Shown in pieces: positions 51,679-60,071 of a DNA stretch of 64,000 nt. Location: assembly GCA_016190245.1 (NCBI GenBank), contig JACPQY010000024.1:57620-121619 (forward strand), written 5' to 3'. Position numbers and translations under genes: made by a program. Every line of letters starts with the position of its first letter. Within the stretch, counting starts at the first letter, position 1. The notes beneath the pieces were generated by a model. That model was not told where the DNA came from and ran no database searches. It was given only the letters and a program-made list of their open reading frames with translations. This stretch comes from Nitrospirota bacterium (lineage in GTDB: Bacteria > JACPQY01).

Positions 51679-52478
51679 CACACCGCCTCCCCAAGATAGG
51701 CCTCGATCACCTTCGGATCCCGACGAACGGTCTCCGGATCGCCCTCGCTGATTCTCTCGCCGTGGTCCATCACCGTGATCCGCTCGCACAGGCCGAGCAC
51801 CAGCTTCACGTCGTGCTCGATCACAAGGAGCGTCAGGTTGTGACGCTCGCGCACGCCGCGGAGGAAAGCCCGCAGTTCCTCCTTTTCGCGCGTGTTCATC
51901 CCCGCGGCCGGTTCATCGAGGAGGAGGACCTTCGGGCGCGAGGCCAGCGCCCGCACGATCTCGAGCTTGCGCTGGTGGCCGTAGGGCAGCGTGTGGGCGG
52001 GCTTCTCGGCCTCAGCCCCCAAGCCGACCTCGCTCAGCAGAGCCCTCGCGTCCGTCACCAGCTCCGCTTCCCGTCGGCCAAAACCGGGCAGGCGGAGGAT
52101 GGCGGAGACCGGCATCGCTCGGGTGCGCAGGTGGAAACCGATGAGCACATTCTCCAGCACGGACAGCTCTCCAAAGAGGCGGATGTTCTGAAACGTTCGC
52201 CCCACACCAAGCGCGGCCACCTCGTGGGCGCCGCGTCCCGCGGTGTCCACGGACAAGATCTCGATCCGGCCTGCGTCCCGATGCACGAAACCGGACACGG
52301 CGTTGAACAGCGTCGTTTTCCCCGCGCCGTTGGGCCCGATCAGACCGTGAATGGAGCCGGCCCCCACCGCCAAGTCCATCGCCGACACCGCCGCGAGGCC
52401 GCCGAACCGGACGGTGACACCGGTCAGCCGAATCGCCGTTTCCGTCAGGCCGCCCCGCGCCATCCCCGAATGGACCAC
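51678..52478 (-). CDS. livG: branched-chain amino acid-type ABC transporter ATPase LivG
   Basis: A 266-residue ATPase, the LivG type by its GPNGAGKTT Walker A, VGRTFQNIRLFGELSVLENVLIG Q-loop region, LPYGHQRKLEIVRALASRPKVLLLDEPAAGMN and the extended C-terminal GDPETVRRDPKVIEAYLG. Start is GTG 52478 or ATG 52463; both overlap the livM end. Operon order is livJ-livH-livM-livG-livF. Confidence 0.93.
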   Translation of the reverse strand: MVHSGMARGGLTETAIRLTGVTVRFGGLAAVSAMDLAVGAGSIHGLIGPNGAGKTTLFNAVSGFVHRDAGRIEILSVDTAGRGAHEVAALGVGRTFQNIRLFGELSVLENVLIGFHLRTRAMPVSAILRLPGFGRREAELVTDARALLSEVGLGAEAEKPAHTLPYGHQRKLEIVRALASRPKVLLLDEPAAGMNTREKEELRAFLRGVRERHNLTLLVIEHDVKLVLGLCERITVMDHGERISEGDPETVRRDPKVIEAYLGEAV

Positions 52479-53602
52479 GAGAACTCTCGCCTGCCGAACA
52501 GGCCCCGGCGGAAGAAGAGCATGATGACGATCAGCAACGCGGAGAAGATCACCATCCGGAGGCCCGGGATCCCCTCAAATTCACGCCCTGCGATGGTGAT
52601 CGGCTCTTCCACAACCCTCAGGAGTTCTGAGCCGCCCGCGAAGAGAAACGACCCCACCACGGCCCCCGTCATGCTCCCCAGCCCTCCCACCACAATAATG
52701 ATGAGGAGGTTGAACGTGAAAAAGAAGTTGAACTGCTTCGGATCCACCGTGGTGAGCAAATGAGCCAGCAGAGCTCCCCCCACTCCCTGGAAGAAGGCGC
52801 TCACGACAAAGGCCGAGAGCTTGTACCGGAACACGTTGATCCCCGCGGCGCGCGCGGCCTGCTCGTCCTCCCGGATGGAGCGCCAGGCCCGGCCCACGGG
52901 CGAGCGCAGCAGGCCGGTGATCACCACCAGGGTCACGACGAGCCAGACAAACGCACCCGTCAAGGTCGTGTACGGGGGCAACCCCTTGAGCCCCAGGGCG
53001 CCATTGGTCAGCCCGATCGCGTTGGTCGCCACGATGCGCACGATCTCGCCAAAACCCAGCGTCACAATCGCGAGATAGTCTCCCCGCACGCGGAAAACGG
53101 GCAGGCCGACGAGCACGGCAAACGCCGCCGCCATCCCCCCCCCCGCGAGGAGAGCAGGCAGGAACGGGAGTTGGATGCGGTCGAACGGCGGGAGGATGGG
53201 CTCGAGAATAAACGTCATCGCCTTCTCCTCCGGCGAGAGGGTGAGGATGGCCGCCGTGTAAGCACCGATGGCCGCGAACGCGTTCGGCTGCAAAGAGAAC
53301 TGGCCCGTGATGCCGTTGACGAGGTTGTAGCTCGTCGCGAGGACCGCGTAGATCGTCCCCACGGTGAGCACGTGGACGAGGTACGTCGCCTCCGTGCCGC
53401 TGAGCCGGTGCGAGAGATAGTAGAGGGCCGCGATCGAGACCACGGTGAAGGCGCGGGAGACGAACGCCCCGGAGCCCTTCTGAGATCTGAAATCTGAGAT
53501 CTGAGCTTCCGCAGCAGGTGGGGTCACCCGACCACCCGAGACAGCGCCGGAGTCGCTCGAAGACGTCCGGCCCGGAGGGCCGGTCTCGGGTGGCCGGGTC
53601 AC
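52445..53602 (-). CDS. livM: branched-chain amino acid-type ABC transporter permease LivM
   Basis: A permease with about ten helices; NLVNGITGQFSLQPNAFAAIGAYTAAIL, LSAFVVSAFFQGVGGALLAHLL and VVGGLGSMTGAVVGS are LivM blocks. The GTG at 53602 overlaps the livH stop (GTGA) and gives 385 residues. However, the first 45 or so are encoded by a hairpin element and tandem repeats and look unlike LivM. Other in-frame starts are GTG 53525 and GTG 53443; the last gives a normal 332-residue protein beginning VVSIAALYYL. The true N-terminus is therefore unsettled. Confidence 0.9.
   Translation of the reverse strand: MTRPPETGPPGRTSSSDSGAVSGGRVTPPAAEAQISDFRSQKGSGAFVSRAFTVVSIAALYYLSHRLSGTEATYLVHVLTVGTIYAVLATSYNLVNGITGQFSLQPNAFAAIGAYTAAILTLSPEEKAMTFILEPILPPFDRIQLPFLPALLAGGGMAAAFAVLVGLPVFRVRGDYLAIVTLGFGEIVRIVATNAIGLTNGALGLKGLPPYTTLTGAFVWLVVTLVVITGLLRSPVGRAWRSIREDEQAARAAGINVFRYKLSAFVVSAFFQGVGGALLAHLLTTVDPKQFNFFFTFNLLIIIVVGGLGSMTGAVVGSFLFAGGSELLRVVEEPITIAGREFEGIPGLRMVIFSALLIVIMLFFRRGLFGRREFSWSIRGWRGAA
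53480..53506. repeat. degenerate AGATCTGA repeat at the livM 5' end
   Basis: TGAGATCTGA-AATCTGAGAT-CTGAG units, like those at 46767-46796. In the livM frame they read QISDFRSQ, almost the same peptide as at the other site (ISNLRSQ). They lie between the hairpin element and the first LivM helix. Confidence 0.65.
53523..53602. repeat. 80-bp palindromic element at the livH-livM junction
   Basis: The outer arms (53523-53542 and 53583-53602) are complementary with two mismatches; in coding direction the first reads GTGACCCGGCCACCCGAGAC. An inner hairpin CCGGCCC-TCC-GGGCCGG sits next to it. The livH stop TGA is at one end and a GTG start candidate at each end. The frame across it stays open (26 codons from GTG to GTG). 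Layout and terminal TGACCC resemble the element at 45241-45322. Confidence 0.7.
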
Positions 53603-54495
53603 TCCGGCAGCTCCTCCCCCATGATGCCCGTCGGGCGCAGCAGGAGAATCGCGATGAGGATGAAGAAGGCGAGCGCGTCCCTGTAGCCCGACCAGTCCGG
53701 CAGGAAGGCCACGAACAGGACTTCGAGTCCTCCGAGGAGGAATCCTCCAAGAGCCGCCCCGGCCACGCTCCCGATCCCCCCGAGCACCGCCGCCACGAAC
53801 GCCTTGATCCCCGGCAGCACGCCCATGAGTGGATTCACTTGGGCGAACTTGAGCGACCACATGATCCCGCCCACTGCGGCCAGAGCGGATCCCAGCCCAA
53901 ACGTGAGCGAGATGACCCGGTTCGTGTCTACCCCCATGAGCTGGGCTGTCTCGCGATCACGCGAGATGGCACGCATCGCCATGCCCACCTTGCTGCGATA
54001 GACGATCCAGAACGTCACCCCGAGCGTCAGAGCCGTCACGCCCGGAATCCACAGGCTCAGGATCGGCACCGAGAGCGCCCCGAGCTGAACCACTCGATCG
54101 AGGTTGCCCACGTCAGGAAAGGCCAGCGGCCGGCCGCCGAACGCCACGATCCCGAAGTTCTCCAGAAACAGAGACGCCCCGATGGCGGTAATCAACAGCG
54201 AAAGCCGCGGCGCCGAGCGCAGCGGCCGGTAGGCCACGCGCTCCAAGGCCACGCCCGCCAGGGCCGTGAGAGCCACCGCGCCTGCAAAAGCCAGCGGCCA
54301 CGGGAGGGGAACCGGCGAAAGGTGCATGCCCGTCAGGAGAAACAGCGCAAGGTACGCCCCCAGCATCAACACGTCCCCGTGGGCGAAGTTGATCAGCCGC
54401 AACACGCCGTACACGAGCGTGTAGCCGATCGCCACCAGGGCGTACAAACTGCCCAGGGAGAGGAGGTTGATCAGTTGCTGAAGGATGAGATCCAT
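53599..54495 (-). CDS. livH: branched-chain amino acid-type ABC transporter permease LivH
   Basis: A 298-residue membrane protein with about eight helices. LGSLYALVAIGYTLVYGVLRLINFAHGDVLMLGAYLAL at the N-terminus, RAISRDRETAQLMGVDTNRVISLTFGLGSALAAVGGIMW and GIKAFVAAVLGGIGSVAGAALGG are diagnostic LivH blocks. It forms the channel with LivM. Start ATG 54495; the end overlaps livM by GTGA. Confidence 0.94.
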   Translation of the reverse strand: MDLILQQLINLLSLGSLYALVAIGYTLVYGVLRLINFAHGDVLMLGAYLALFLLTGMHLSPVPLPWPLAFAGAVALTALAGVALERVAYRPLRSAPRLSLLITAIGASLFLENFGIVAFGGRPLAFPDVGNLDRVVQLGALSVPILSLWIPGVTALTLGVTFWIVYRSKVGMAMRAISRDRETAQLMGVDTNRVISLTFGLGSALAAVGGIMWSLKFAQVNPLMGVLPGIKAFVAAVLGGIGSVAGAALGGFLLGGLEVLFVAFLPDWSGYRDALAFFILIAILLLRPTGIMGEELPE

Positions 54496-54500
54496 GTCGA

Positions 54501-54518
54501 AGCGGTCAGCATACCGCT
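54501..54518. repeat. small stem-loop between livJ and livH
   Basis: AGCGGT-CAGCAT-ACCGCT, in the 104-bp gap between the binding-protein gene and the permease genes. A T-run follows only on the + strand, so it is not a terminator for the operon. Stem-loops here often lower expression of the permease genes relative to the binding protein. Nothing else is visible in the gap. Confidence 0.35.
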
Positions 54519-54599
54519 TTTATCGCTCAGCCTGCGAGAGAAACACCCCGTCCGCTTCGTCTTGCTGAGAGATGACAGCCGAAAGCTTCCCGGCCGGTC

Positions 54600-55718
54600 T
54601 CAGGGATTCACCGTGGCCACGTAGACGAACTCGCCGTTCTTGACCGTCCGGATGACCGCGCTCTTCAGCGTGTTGTGCTTCGCGTCCACGGTAATCACGC
54701 CCGAGACACCTTCGAAACCCTTGAGTTGCTCCAGGGCCGTCCGAATCTTCTCCGGCTCGGCCGAGCCGGCCTGCTCGATCGCCCCCGCCAGCATAAAGTA
54801 GGCGTCCGCGCCCAAGGCCCCCAGCCCGTCCGGCGCCGTCTGATGCTTCTTTCGGAAGGCCTTGACGTACGCATCCCCCAGAGCGGTGGTCGCCGACTTC
54901 TCGTCAAAGTGGGTCGAGAAGTAGAGACCCTCGACCGCCGCACCACCGATCTGGACCAACTCGGGGGCCTCCGCTCCATCCCCCGCCAGGAACACCGACT
55001 TGAGGCCCAGACCCCGCGCCTGCTTCGCGATCTGCGCCGCCTCCTGATAGTAGCCCGTCACCACGATCACATCCGGCGGCTCGCTCTTGAGCAAAGTGAG
55101 CTGAGGCGAGAAATCCTGATCCCCTGTCTGGTACTTCAACTCCTGCGTGATCTTCCCCCCACGTTTCACGAACGTAGTCTTGAAGAACGACGCAAGCCCC
55201 ACCGAATAGTCCTGCGCAATGTCTTTGAAGACCACCGCCGTCTTCGCCTCGAGGTGGTCCACCGCGAAATTCGCGATCACTTCGCCCTGGAACGAATCGA
55301 TGAAACACGCCCGGAACACGTACCTCTTGCCCTGGGTCACCAACGGATTCGTGGACGAGGGCGAAATCTGGGGAACCTTCTTCGCTTCGGCCACGGACGC
55401 GATCGCCATCGAGCGCGAGGAGGCAACCTCGCCGAGGATCGCCACCACCTTGTCCCTCTGCACCACGCGCTGCGCGGCCACGGCCGCCTCGATCTTGTCG
55501 CTCTTGTCGTCCACCAATACCAGCTCGATCTCTCGATCGAGGACCTTGGGCTTCATCTCCTTCGCGACCTGCAAACCCGCCCAAGTCTGTTCCCCGAAGG
55601 CCGCCGTGTCCCCGGTCATCGAGAGCACGACCCCCACCTTGATCTTCTCCGGCGGCGTCGAGCCCGCCTCCTGCGCGAGCCCGAGCGCGAGGAGCGCGGC
55701 CATCGTCCAGCCCAGCAT
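54600..55718 (-). CDS. branched-chain amino acid-type ABC transporter substrate-binding protein
   Basis: A 372-residue periplasmic binding protein. Start 55718 (AGGA upstream) begins a signal peptide (hydrophobic to about residue 18). KVGVVLSMTGDTAAFGEQTWAGLQVA, then IELVLVDDKSDKIEAAVAAQRVV, and IGEVASS-type loops are the LivJ/Peripla_BP_6 pattern. First gene of the liv operon. The ligand may be an amino acid, amide or other organic acid; the pocket cannot be read with confidence. Confidence 0.92.
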   Translation of the reverse strand: MLGWTMAALLALGLAQEAGSTPPEKIKVGVVLSMTGDTAAFGEQTWAGLQVAKEMKPKVLDREIELVLVDDKSDKIEAAVAAQRVVQRDKVVAILGEVASSRSMAIASVAEAKKVPQISPSSTNPLVTQGKRYVFRACFIDSFQGEVIANFAVDHLEAKTAVVFKDIAQDYSVGLASFFKTTFVKRGGKITQELKYQTGDQDFSPQLTLLKSEPPDVIVVTGYYQEAAQIAKQARGLGLKSVFLAGDGAEAPELVQIGGAAVEGLYFSTHFDEKSATTALGDAYVKAFRKKHQTAPDGLGALGADAYFMLAGAIEQAGSAEPEKIRTALEQLKGFEGVSGVITVDAKHNTLKSAVIRTVKNGEFVYVATVNP

Positions 55719-55849
55719 GCGTGCAGTCCTACCAAGCCCCTCCACCGGCGTCAAGTTGTGGAGCCCCGAGTGCCCGTGCTATGAAGACGGGCGGGAGACG
55801 CGGCGCGCCCGAGGCAAAAGGAGTGGCGGGCCACCCGCTGCAGACGAGA

Positions 55850-57793
55850 ATGATCGACTACGAGAAGGAGCTCAACGACCGGCAGCTCGAGGCCGTGCGG
55901 CACGTCGAGGGCCCCCTCCTCATTCTGGCCGGCGCCGGCAGCGGCAAGACGCGCGTTCTCATCTACCGCCTCGCCCACCTGCTCCAGGACCACGGCGTCC
56001 CCGCGCGGAATGTCCTCGCCGTCACGTTCACCAACAAGGCCGCCGACGAGATGCGGCATCGCGTGGACACGATCCTCGGCCGCGAGGGGATCCCCACCGA
56101 GGGCCTGACCGTCGGCACGTTCCACGCGGTCTGCCTGCGTCTCCTGCGCCGCTACGGCGACCGCCTGGGCCTCACGCCCAACTTCCTCGTCTATGACGAG
56201 GATGACCAGGAGCGCGCCCTGCGGCACGCCCTCGAGCGCCTCGACCTCAGCACCGAAACCAACCCCACCCGGTTTTTCCAGTCCCGGATTCAACGCCTCA
56301 AGGACCGCGGTCTGGGACCGGATGGCGTGCGCGGCGACGATTTCTTCGCCGAGCGGCTCAGAAACGTCTTCCGCGTCTACGAGGAGCAACTCAAGGCGTC
56401 CGGCGCCCTCGATTTCGGCGACCTCCTCGTGAAAGCGCTCCATCTCCTGCGCGACCACGAGGACGTCCTCCAAGCCTGCCGCGACCGCTGGCGATTCGTC
56501 GAGGTGGACGAGTACCAGGACACCAACCGCGTCCAGTTCGAGTTCCTTCGCCTCCTGGCGGGGGAGAACGGGAACCTCTGCGTGGTGGGGGACGACGACC
56601 AGTCCATTTACCGATGGCGCGGGGCGGAATTGAAGAACATCCTCGAATTCGAGAAACACTTCGCGCCCTGCCGCGTGGTCAAGCTCGAACAGAACTATCG
56701 TTCCACGCAGCGAATCCTCGACGCGGCCTCGGCGGTGGTCCGCCGGAATGCCGGCCGCAAAGGGAAGGAGCTGTGGACCGAGAACCGCGCGGGCGACTCG
56801 CTCACGCTCCTCGTGGCCGAGAACGAGGCCGAAGAAGCGGACCTCGTCTGCACCGAGATCCGGCGCCTCGCCCGCAAGGGCGTGCGGGCGAGCGAGGTCG
56901 CCATCTTCTATCGGACGAACGCCCAGTCCCGCGTGTTCGAGGAAACGCTCACGCAATGGGAGATCGACTACCAAGTGGTCGGGAGCCTGCGGTTCTACGA
57001 GCGCAAGGAGGTGAAGGACATTCTGGGGTTCCTCCGGTGGTGCGTGAATCCTGGCGACCGCGTGAGCTTCGTCCGCCTCGTCGAGGCCGTGCCGTGGGGT
57101 ATCGGGAACGCCACCGTCGCCCGACTGGATGGGATCCGCGACGAGCGCCAAGGGGACTACTACCAAGCCCTTGAGGCCTTTGAGGGGAACGGCCAAGCGG
57201 GTCGCCTGCGCTCGGCGGCGGCGCGTCTGCGCGAATTCCTGGGCCGGATGCGGGAAGAACGCGAGCGGCTCGGGCCCACGGGCTTCCCCGACCTCGCTAC
57301 CTTCGTCATCAAGGAATCCGGCTACCTCGATGTCCTGGCCGCCCACCACAAGGAAGACGCCGAGACCCGCCGCGAGAACCTGCGCCAACTCGTGACCGGC
57401 ATGACCGATCACGTCGCGCGGCGGCCTGAATCAACGCTCGAAGACTACCTCTCCCACGTCACGCTCATGACTCGGGCGGACGACTTCGCGGACGGCATCG
57501 AGAAGGCCACGCTCATGACCCTCCACTGCGCTAAAGGGCTGGAGTTCAGGGTCGTCTTCGTGGCGGGGCTCGAAGAGGAGTTGTTCCCTCTCATCCGGCG
57601 CGATGGCGATCCCCCGGACATTGAGGAGGAGCGCCGGTTGTTCTACGTGGGGATGACGCGCGCGAAGGAAAGGCTCTACCTCAGTTTTGCCCGCACCCGC
57701 CAGCTCTTTGGGCGGACGCGGTACAAGAACCCCTCGCGGTTCCTGGCGGAACTCCCCCAAGGCCTTGTCGAAGTTCGCCGAACGGACCGGTAG
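55850..57793 (+). CDS. UvrD/PcrA/Rep-type superfamily 1 DNA helicase
   Basis: A 647-residue 3'-5' DNA helicase. All SF1A motifs are present: I AGAGSGKTR, Ia TFTNKAADEM, II VDEYQDTN, III GDDDQSIYRWRGA, IV LEQNYRST, V LMTLHCAKGLEFRVVFVAG and VI FYVGMTRAKERLYL. Start at ATG 55850 precedes the Q motif LNDRQLEAV. It lacks the roughly 70-residue C-terminal tail of UvrD/PcrA, so Rep-like use is possible. Roles are repair and replication-fork clearance. It is divergent from livJ. Confidence 0.92.
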   Translation: MIDYEKELNDRQLEAVRHVEGPLLILAGAGSGKTRVLIYRLAHLLQDHGVPARNVLAVTFTNKAADEMRHRVDTILGREGIPTEGLTVGTFHAVCLRLLRRYGDRLGLTPNFLVYDEDDQERALRHALERLDLSTETNPTRFFQSRIQRLKDRGLGPDGVRGDDFFAERLRNVFRVYEEQLKASGALDFGDLLVKALHLLRDHEDVLQACRDRWRFVEVDEYQDTNRVQFEFLRLLAGENGNLCVVGDDDQSIYRWRGAELKNILEFEKHFAPCRVVKLEQNYRSTQRILDAASAVVRRNAGRKGKELWTENRAGDSLTLLVAENEAEEADLVCTEIRRLARKGVRASEVAIFYRTNAQSRVFEETLTQWEIDYQVVGSLRFYERKEVKDILGFLRWCVNPGDRVSFVRLVEAVPWGIGNATVARLDGIRDERQGDYYQALEAFEGNGQAGRLRSAAARLREFLGRMREERERLGPTGFPDLATFVIKESGYLDVLAAHHKEDAETRRENLRQLVTGMTDHVARRPESTLEDYLSHVTLMTRADDFADGIEKATLMTLHCAKGLEFRVVFVAGLEEELFPLIRRDGDPPDIEEERRLFYVGMTRAKERLYLSFARTRQLFGRTRYKNPSRFLAELPQGLVEVRRTDR

Positions 57794-57803
57794 AGCCGCA
57801 GCA

Positions 57804-57854
57804 GGAGTGACTTGAAGGTCACTCCCCGCTTCAGGGGAGCCCTAAGGCTCCCCT
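57804..57854. repeat. pair of perfect intergenic hairpins after the helicase gene
   Basis: GGAGTGAC-n6-GTCACTCC (57804-57825) and AGGGGAGCC-CTAA-GGCTCCCCT (57833-57854). The second resembles the inner hairpins of the element at 50824-50981 in size and style. There is no T-run, so this is not a standard terminator, although it may still cap the helicase message. Confidence 0.65.
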
Positions 57855-57945
57855 ACGAAGAGGACGACGCGCTATTCCATAACATATGCTATCCAAGTGA
57901 TAAACAATACACGCGTGACATCCATCACAAAACCTAAAGTAAACC

Positions 57946-57972
57946 TAAAGTTTCTTCTCAAGTTGCCGATGA
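57946..57972 (+). promoter_or_regulatory. sigma-28 (FliA) promoter of the flagellin gene
   Basis: TAAA (57946-57949), 15 bp, then GCCGATGA (57965-57972) matches the FliA consensus TAAA-N15-GCCGATAA with one change. A direct repeat CCTAAAGT precedes it twice. The start would be near 57980, with a leader of about 75 nt and ribosome site AAGGAGGT before the GTG at 58057. The surrounding 130 bp are much more AT-rich than the rest of the window. Confidence 0.82.
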
Positions 57973-58056
57973 AGTTCCTAATGGTAGTTGCATCCCATCT
58001 CAAACGGTGGTACACATTATCGAGCACGTGTGGGTTAGGGGACTAAGGAGGTAACC

Positions 58057-58875
58057 GTGGCACTGCGTATCAATGACGACGCTCCCGGCATGCGGTCGAT
58101 CTTCAATATCAACCGCTCTTTAGGGGCAGCTCAGGACAACATTTCGCGCCTCTCCTCCGGCAACCGGCTCAACCGGCCGGGTGTGGATCCGGGTGCGATT
58201 TCGATGGTGCAGCGGCTCACCGCCGATGTCGCCTCGCAGTCACAGGCCCTCGAGAACATTAACCAAGCCGCCCCGCAGCTTCAGAACGCGGATTCCGGCC
58301 TCAATGCGCAGCAGGACATTCTCATTCAGCAGCGCACTCTCGCTCTCCAGGCCGCCAACGGCACGACCGACCCCGCCGCGCGGCAGGCGCTCAACAACGA
58401 GTTTCAGCAATTCAATCAAGAGATCGACCGCATCGCCGAGACGACTGACGTGGGGCAAACCGATCTCGCGACGGGCGGCACGGTCGAGGTCCAAGCCGGC
58501 ACCACCGCGGGGGCAGAGAGCCAAGTCGCGGTGGACATCCCTCAATCCACCGCCGCCACGCTGGGGACCGACACGCTGGACATCAGCACACAGGGGGGCG
58601 CGCAGGCCGCGCTGGCGCAGATTGACACTGCGCTGACAACGACCAGTCAGAACCGGGCCGACATCGGCGCGGGGATGAACCGGCTCGAGACGGCCGCGCG
58701 GAACACGCAGACCCAGTTCGTCAACACCAGCGCCTCGCGCAGCGCGATGGCGGACACGGACTTCGCCGCCGAGGTGTCCCGTCTCACGCGCAACCAGATC
58801 GTGGGTCAGGCCGGCGTGGCCACCCTCGCCCAGTTCAACGCGCTGCGTGGCAGCGCGCTGCGTCTGTTCGGGTAG
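58057..58875 (+). CDS. flagellin
   Basis: A 272-residue flagellin, short for the family. The N-terminal D0/D1 region has RSLGAAQDNISRLSSGNRLNRPGVDPG, equivalent to the usual LSSGLRINxAxDDxAG. The C-terminal region is MNRLETAARNTQTQFVNTSASRSAMADTDFAAEVSRLTRNQIVGQAGVATLAQFN in outline, ending L-R-L-F-G. Only a small variable centre is left, so the filament surface is minimal. The protein is Gln/Thr/Asn/Ala-rich with no Cys, as expected for exported flagellins. It is driven by a sigma-28 promoter; no other flagellar gene is in the window. Confidence 0.93.
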   Translation: MALRINDDAPGMRSIFNINRSLGAAQDNISRLSSGNRLNRPGVDPGAISMVQRLTADVASQSQALENINQAAPQLQNADSGLNAQQDILIQQRTLALQAANGTTDPAARQALNNEFQQFNQEIDRIAETTDVGQTDLATGGTVEVQAGTTAGAESQVAVDIPQSTAATLGTDTLDISTQGGAQAALAQIDTALTTTSQNRADIGAGMNRLETAARNTQTQFVNTSASRSAMADTDFAAEVSRLTRNQIVGQAGVATLAQFNALRGSALRLFG

Positions 58876-58901
58876 GCCACTCCACAGCGCACAGGCTCCG
58901 G

Positions 58902-58929
58902 TTGACACGCGCCGCCCTCGGCGCATGAT
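58902..58929 (+). promoter_or_regulatory. possible promoter of holA
   Basis: TTGACA (58902-58907), 16 bp, CATGAT (58924-58929). The transcript would start at about 58936, exactly the GTG start codon, implying a leaderless message. The -10 is weak. Confidence 0.4.
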
Positions 58930-58935
58930 GGGGAC

Positions 58936-59889
58936 GTGCGCGCGACTCAGTTTCTTTCCTCTCCCCCCACGGCCACGCGCAACCGACCGGTCATCTTCGC
59001 CTGGGGCGACGATTTCTACCTATTCCGCAAGAGCCTCGAACGCCTGAGAGCCAACTTCCGCCCGGACGACGCGCCGCTCGTCCAGCACGTCAAGTCCGAT
59101 TTCTCCCTCCCGCGCCTCCTCGCCCACCTCGGGAACACGGGGCTCTTCGCGGTGCGGCGCATGGCCATCCTGTATGGAGCCGAGTCCCTCGGGAAGGCGG
59201 ACCGGACGGCCTTGGCCTCCTTCTCGGAGACAGCCACGGACACCACCCTGCTGCTCCTCCGGGCGGAGTATGAGAGGGAAAAAGACTTCGAATGGGTGAA
59301 GGCCGCGCGGGGTTTCGAGGTGCTCGACTGCCGATCCCTTCGCGGCGAGGAGCTGCGCCTCTGGGCGGGCCGCGTGCTCGAAGAGCACGGCGTGCGGCTC
59401 ACCCCCGCGGCCGCCACCTGGCTGCTCGATCACACCGGGACCTCGCTGGCCGACCTCGAACAGGCCGCTCGGCGCATCGCCTGGGTCTATCCCGATCGGC
59501 GCGCACCGCTGTCGCCCGAGGAGATCCGCGACAGCGTGGCGGACACGGCCGAGCGCACGTCCTTCGCGCTCGCCGACGCCGCGTGGGCCTCGGACGCGCC
59601 CGCGGCCTGGCTCGCCCTCGAGCGGGTCCTCGAGCTCGGGGACGATGTCCCCTGGGTGCTCGGCGGCATCTCCTTCGCGATCCGGCGCAGGGTGTCGCCG
59701 GGGGAGACTCGCTTCGGACCGCCTCGACGCAGCGTGCCAGGGACCGGCCGCACAGAGGCCGACCGCGCCCTCGCGATGCTCTCCGTCCTCTCCGAAACCG
59801 ACGTCCTTGCCAAGAGCGCCCACGTCCCTGACCCAAGCCTGATGCGCCAAGCCCTGCTGAAATTGCTGGCGCTCAGGATGCCGAAGTAG
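58936..59889 (+). CDS. holA: DNA polymerase III subunit delta
   Basis: A 317-residue clamp-loader delta subunit that opens the sliding clamp. The N-terminal AAA-like domain lacks a P-loop, as usual. FAWGDDFYLFRKSLERLRANF, LFAVRRMAILYGAESLGKADRTAL and RLTPAAATWLLDHTGTSLADLEQAARRIAWVYPDR match delta blocks. GTG start at 58936. The rpsT gene encoded 2.5 kb away on the other strand fits the frequent holA-rpsT neighbourhood in many bacteria. Confidence 0.85.
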   Translation: MRATQFLSSPPTATRNRPVIFAWGDDFYLFRKSLERLRANFRPDDAPLVQHVKSDFSLPRLLAHLGNTGLFAVRRMAILYGAESLGKADRTALASFSETATDTTLLLLRAEYEREKDFEWVKAARGFEVLDCRSLRGEELRLWAGRVLEEHGVRLTPAAATWLLDHTGTSLADLEQAARRIAWVYPDRRAPLSPEEIRDSVADTAERTSFALADAAWASDAPAAWLALERVLELGDDVPWVLGGISFAIRRRVSPGETRFGPPRRSVPGTGRTEADRALAMLSVLSETDVLAKSAHVPDPSLMRQALLKLLALRMPK

Positions 59890-60071
59890 TCGAAACCGAG
59901 CCCGGCTCTCCTACGGAGAAATCACGAGCGTGGGCAGATCCGCCCATGCGCCACCGACGCGGAAATGCCAGCACGACAGAGATTCATTTTTCAATTGTTT
60001 TCCGCACAGGCGCTGGCTCGGTGAGTCGAGGACGATCTCAGTCCGCCCGACCGCTGGTGCGGCGACGCACC

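Noticed and set aside
55751..57412. 553-codon minus-strand open frame opposite the helicase gene
   Set aside because: All seven SF1 helicase motifs are on the + strand; the antisense product is a low-information Val/Glu/Arg-rich chain.
57804..57854. Rho-independent terminator of the helicase gene
   Set aside because: Both hairpins are strong but no T-run follows either one; I keep them as repeats.
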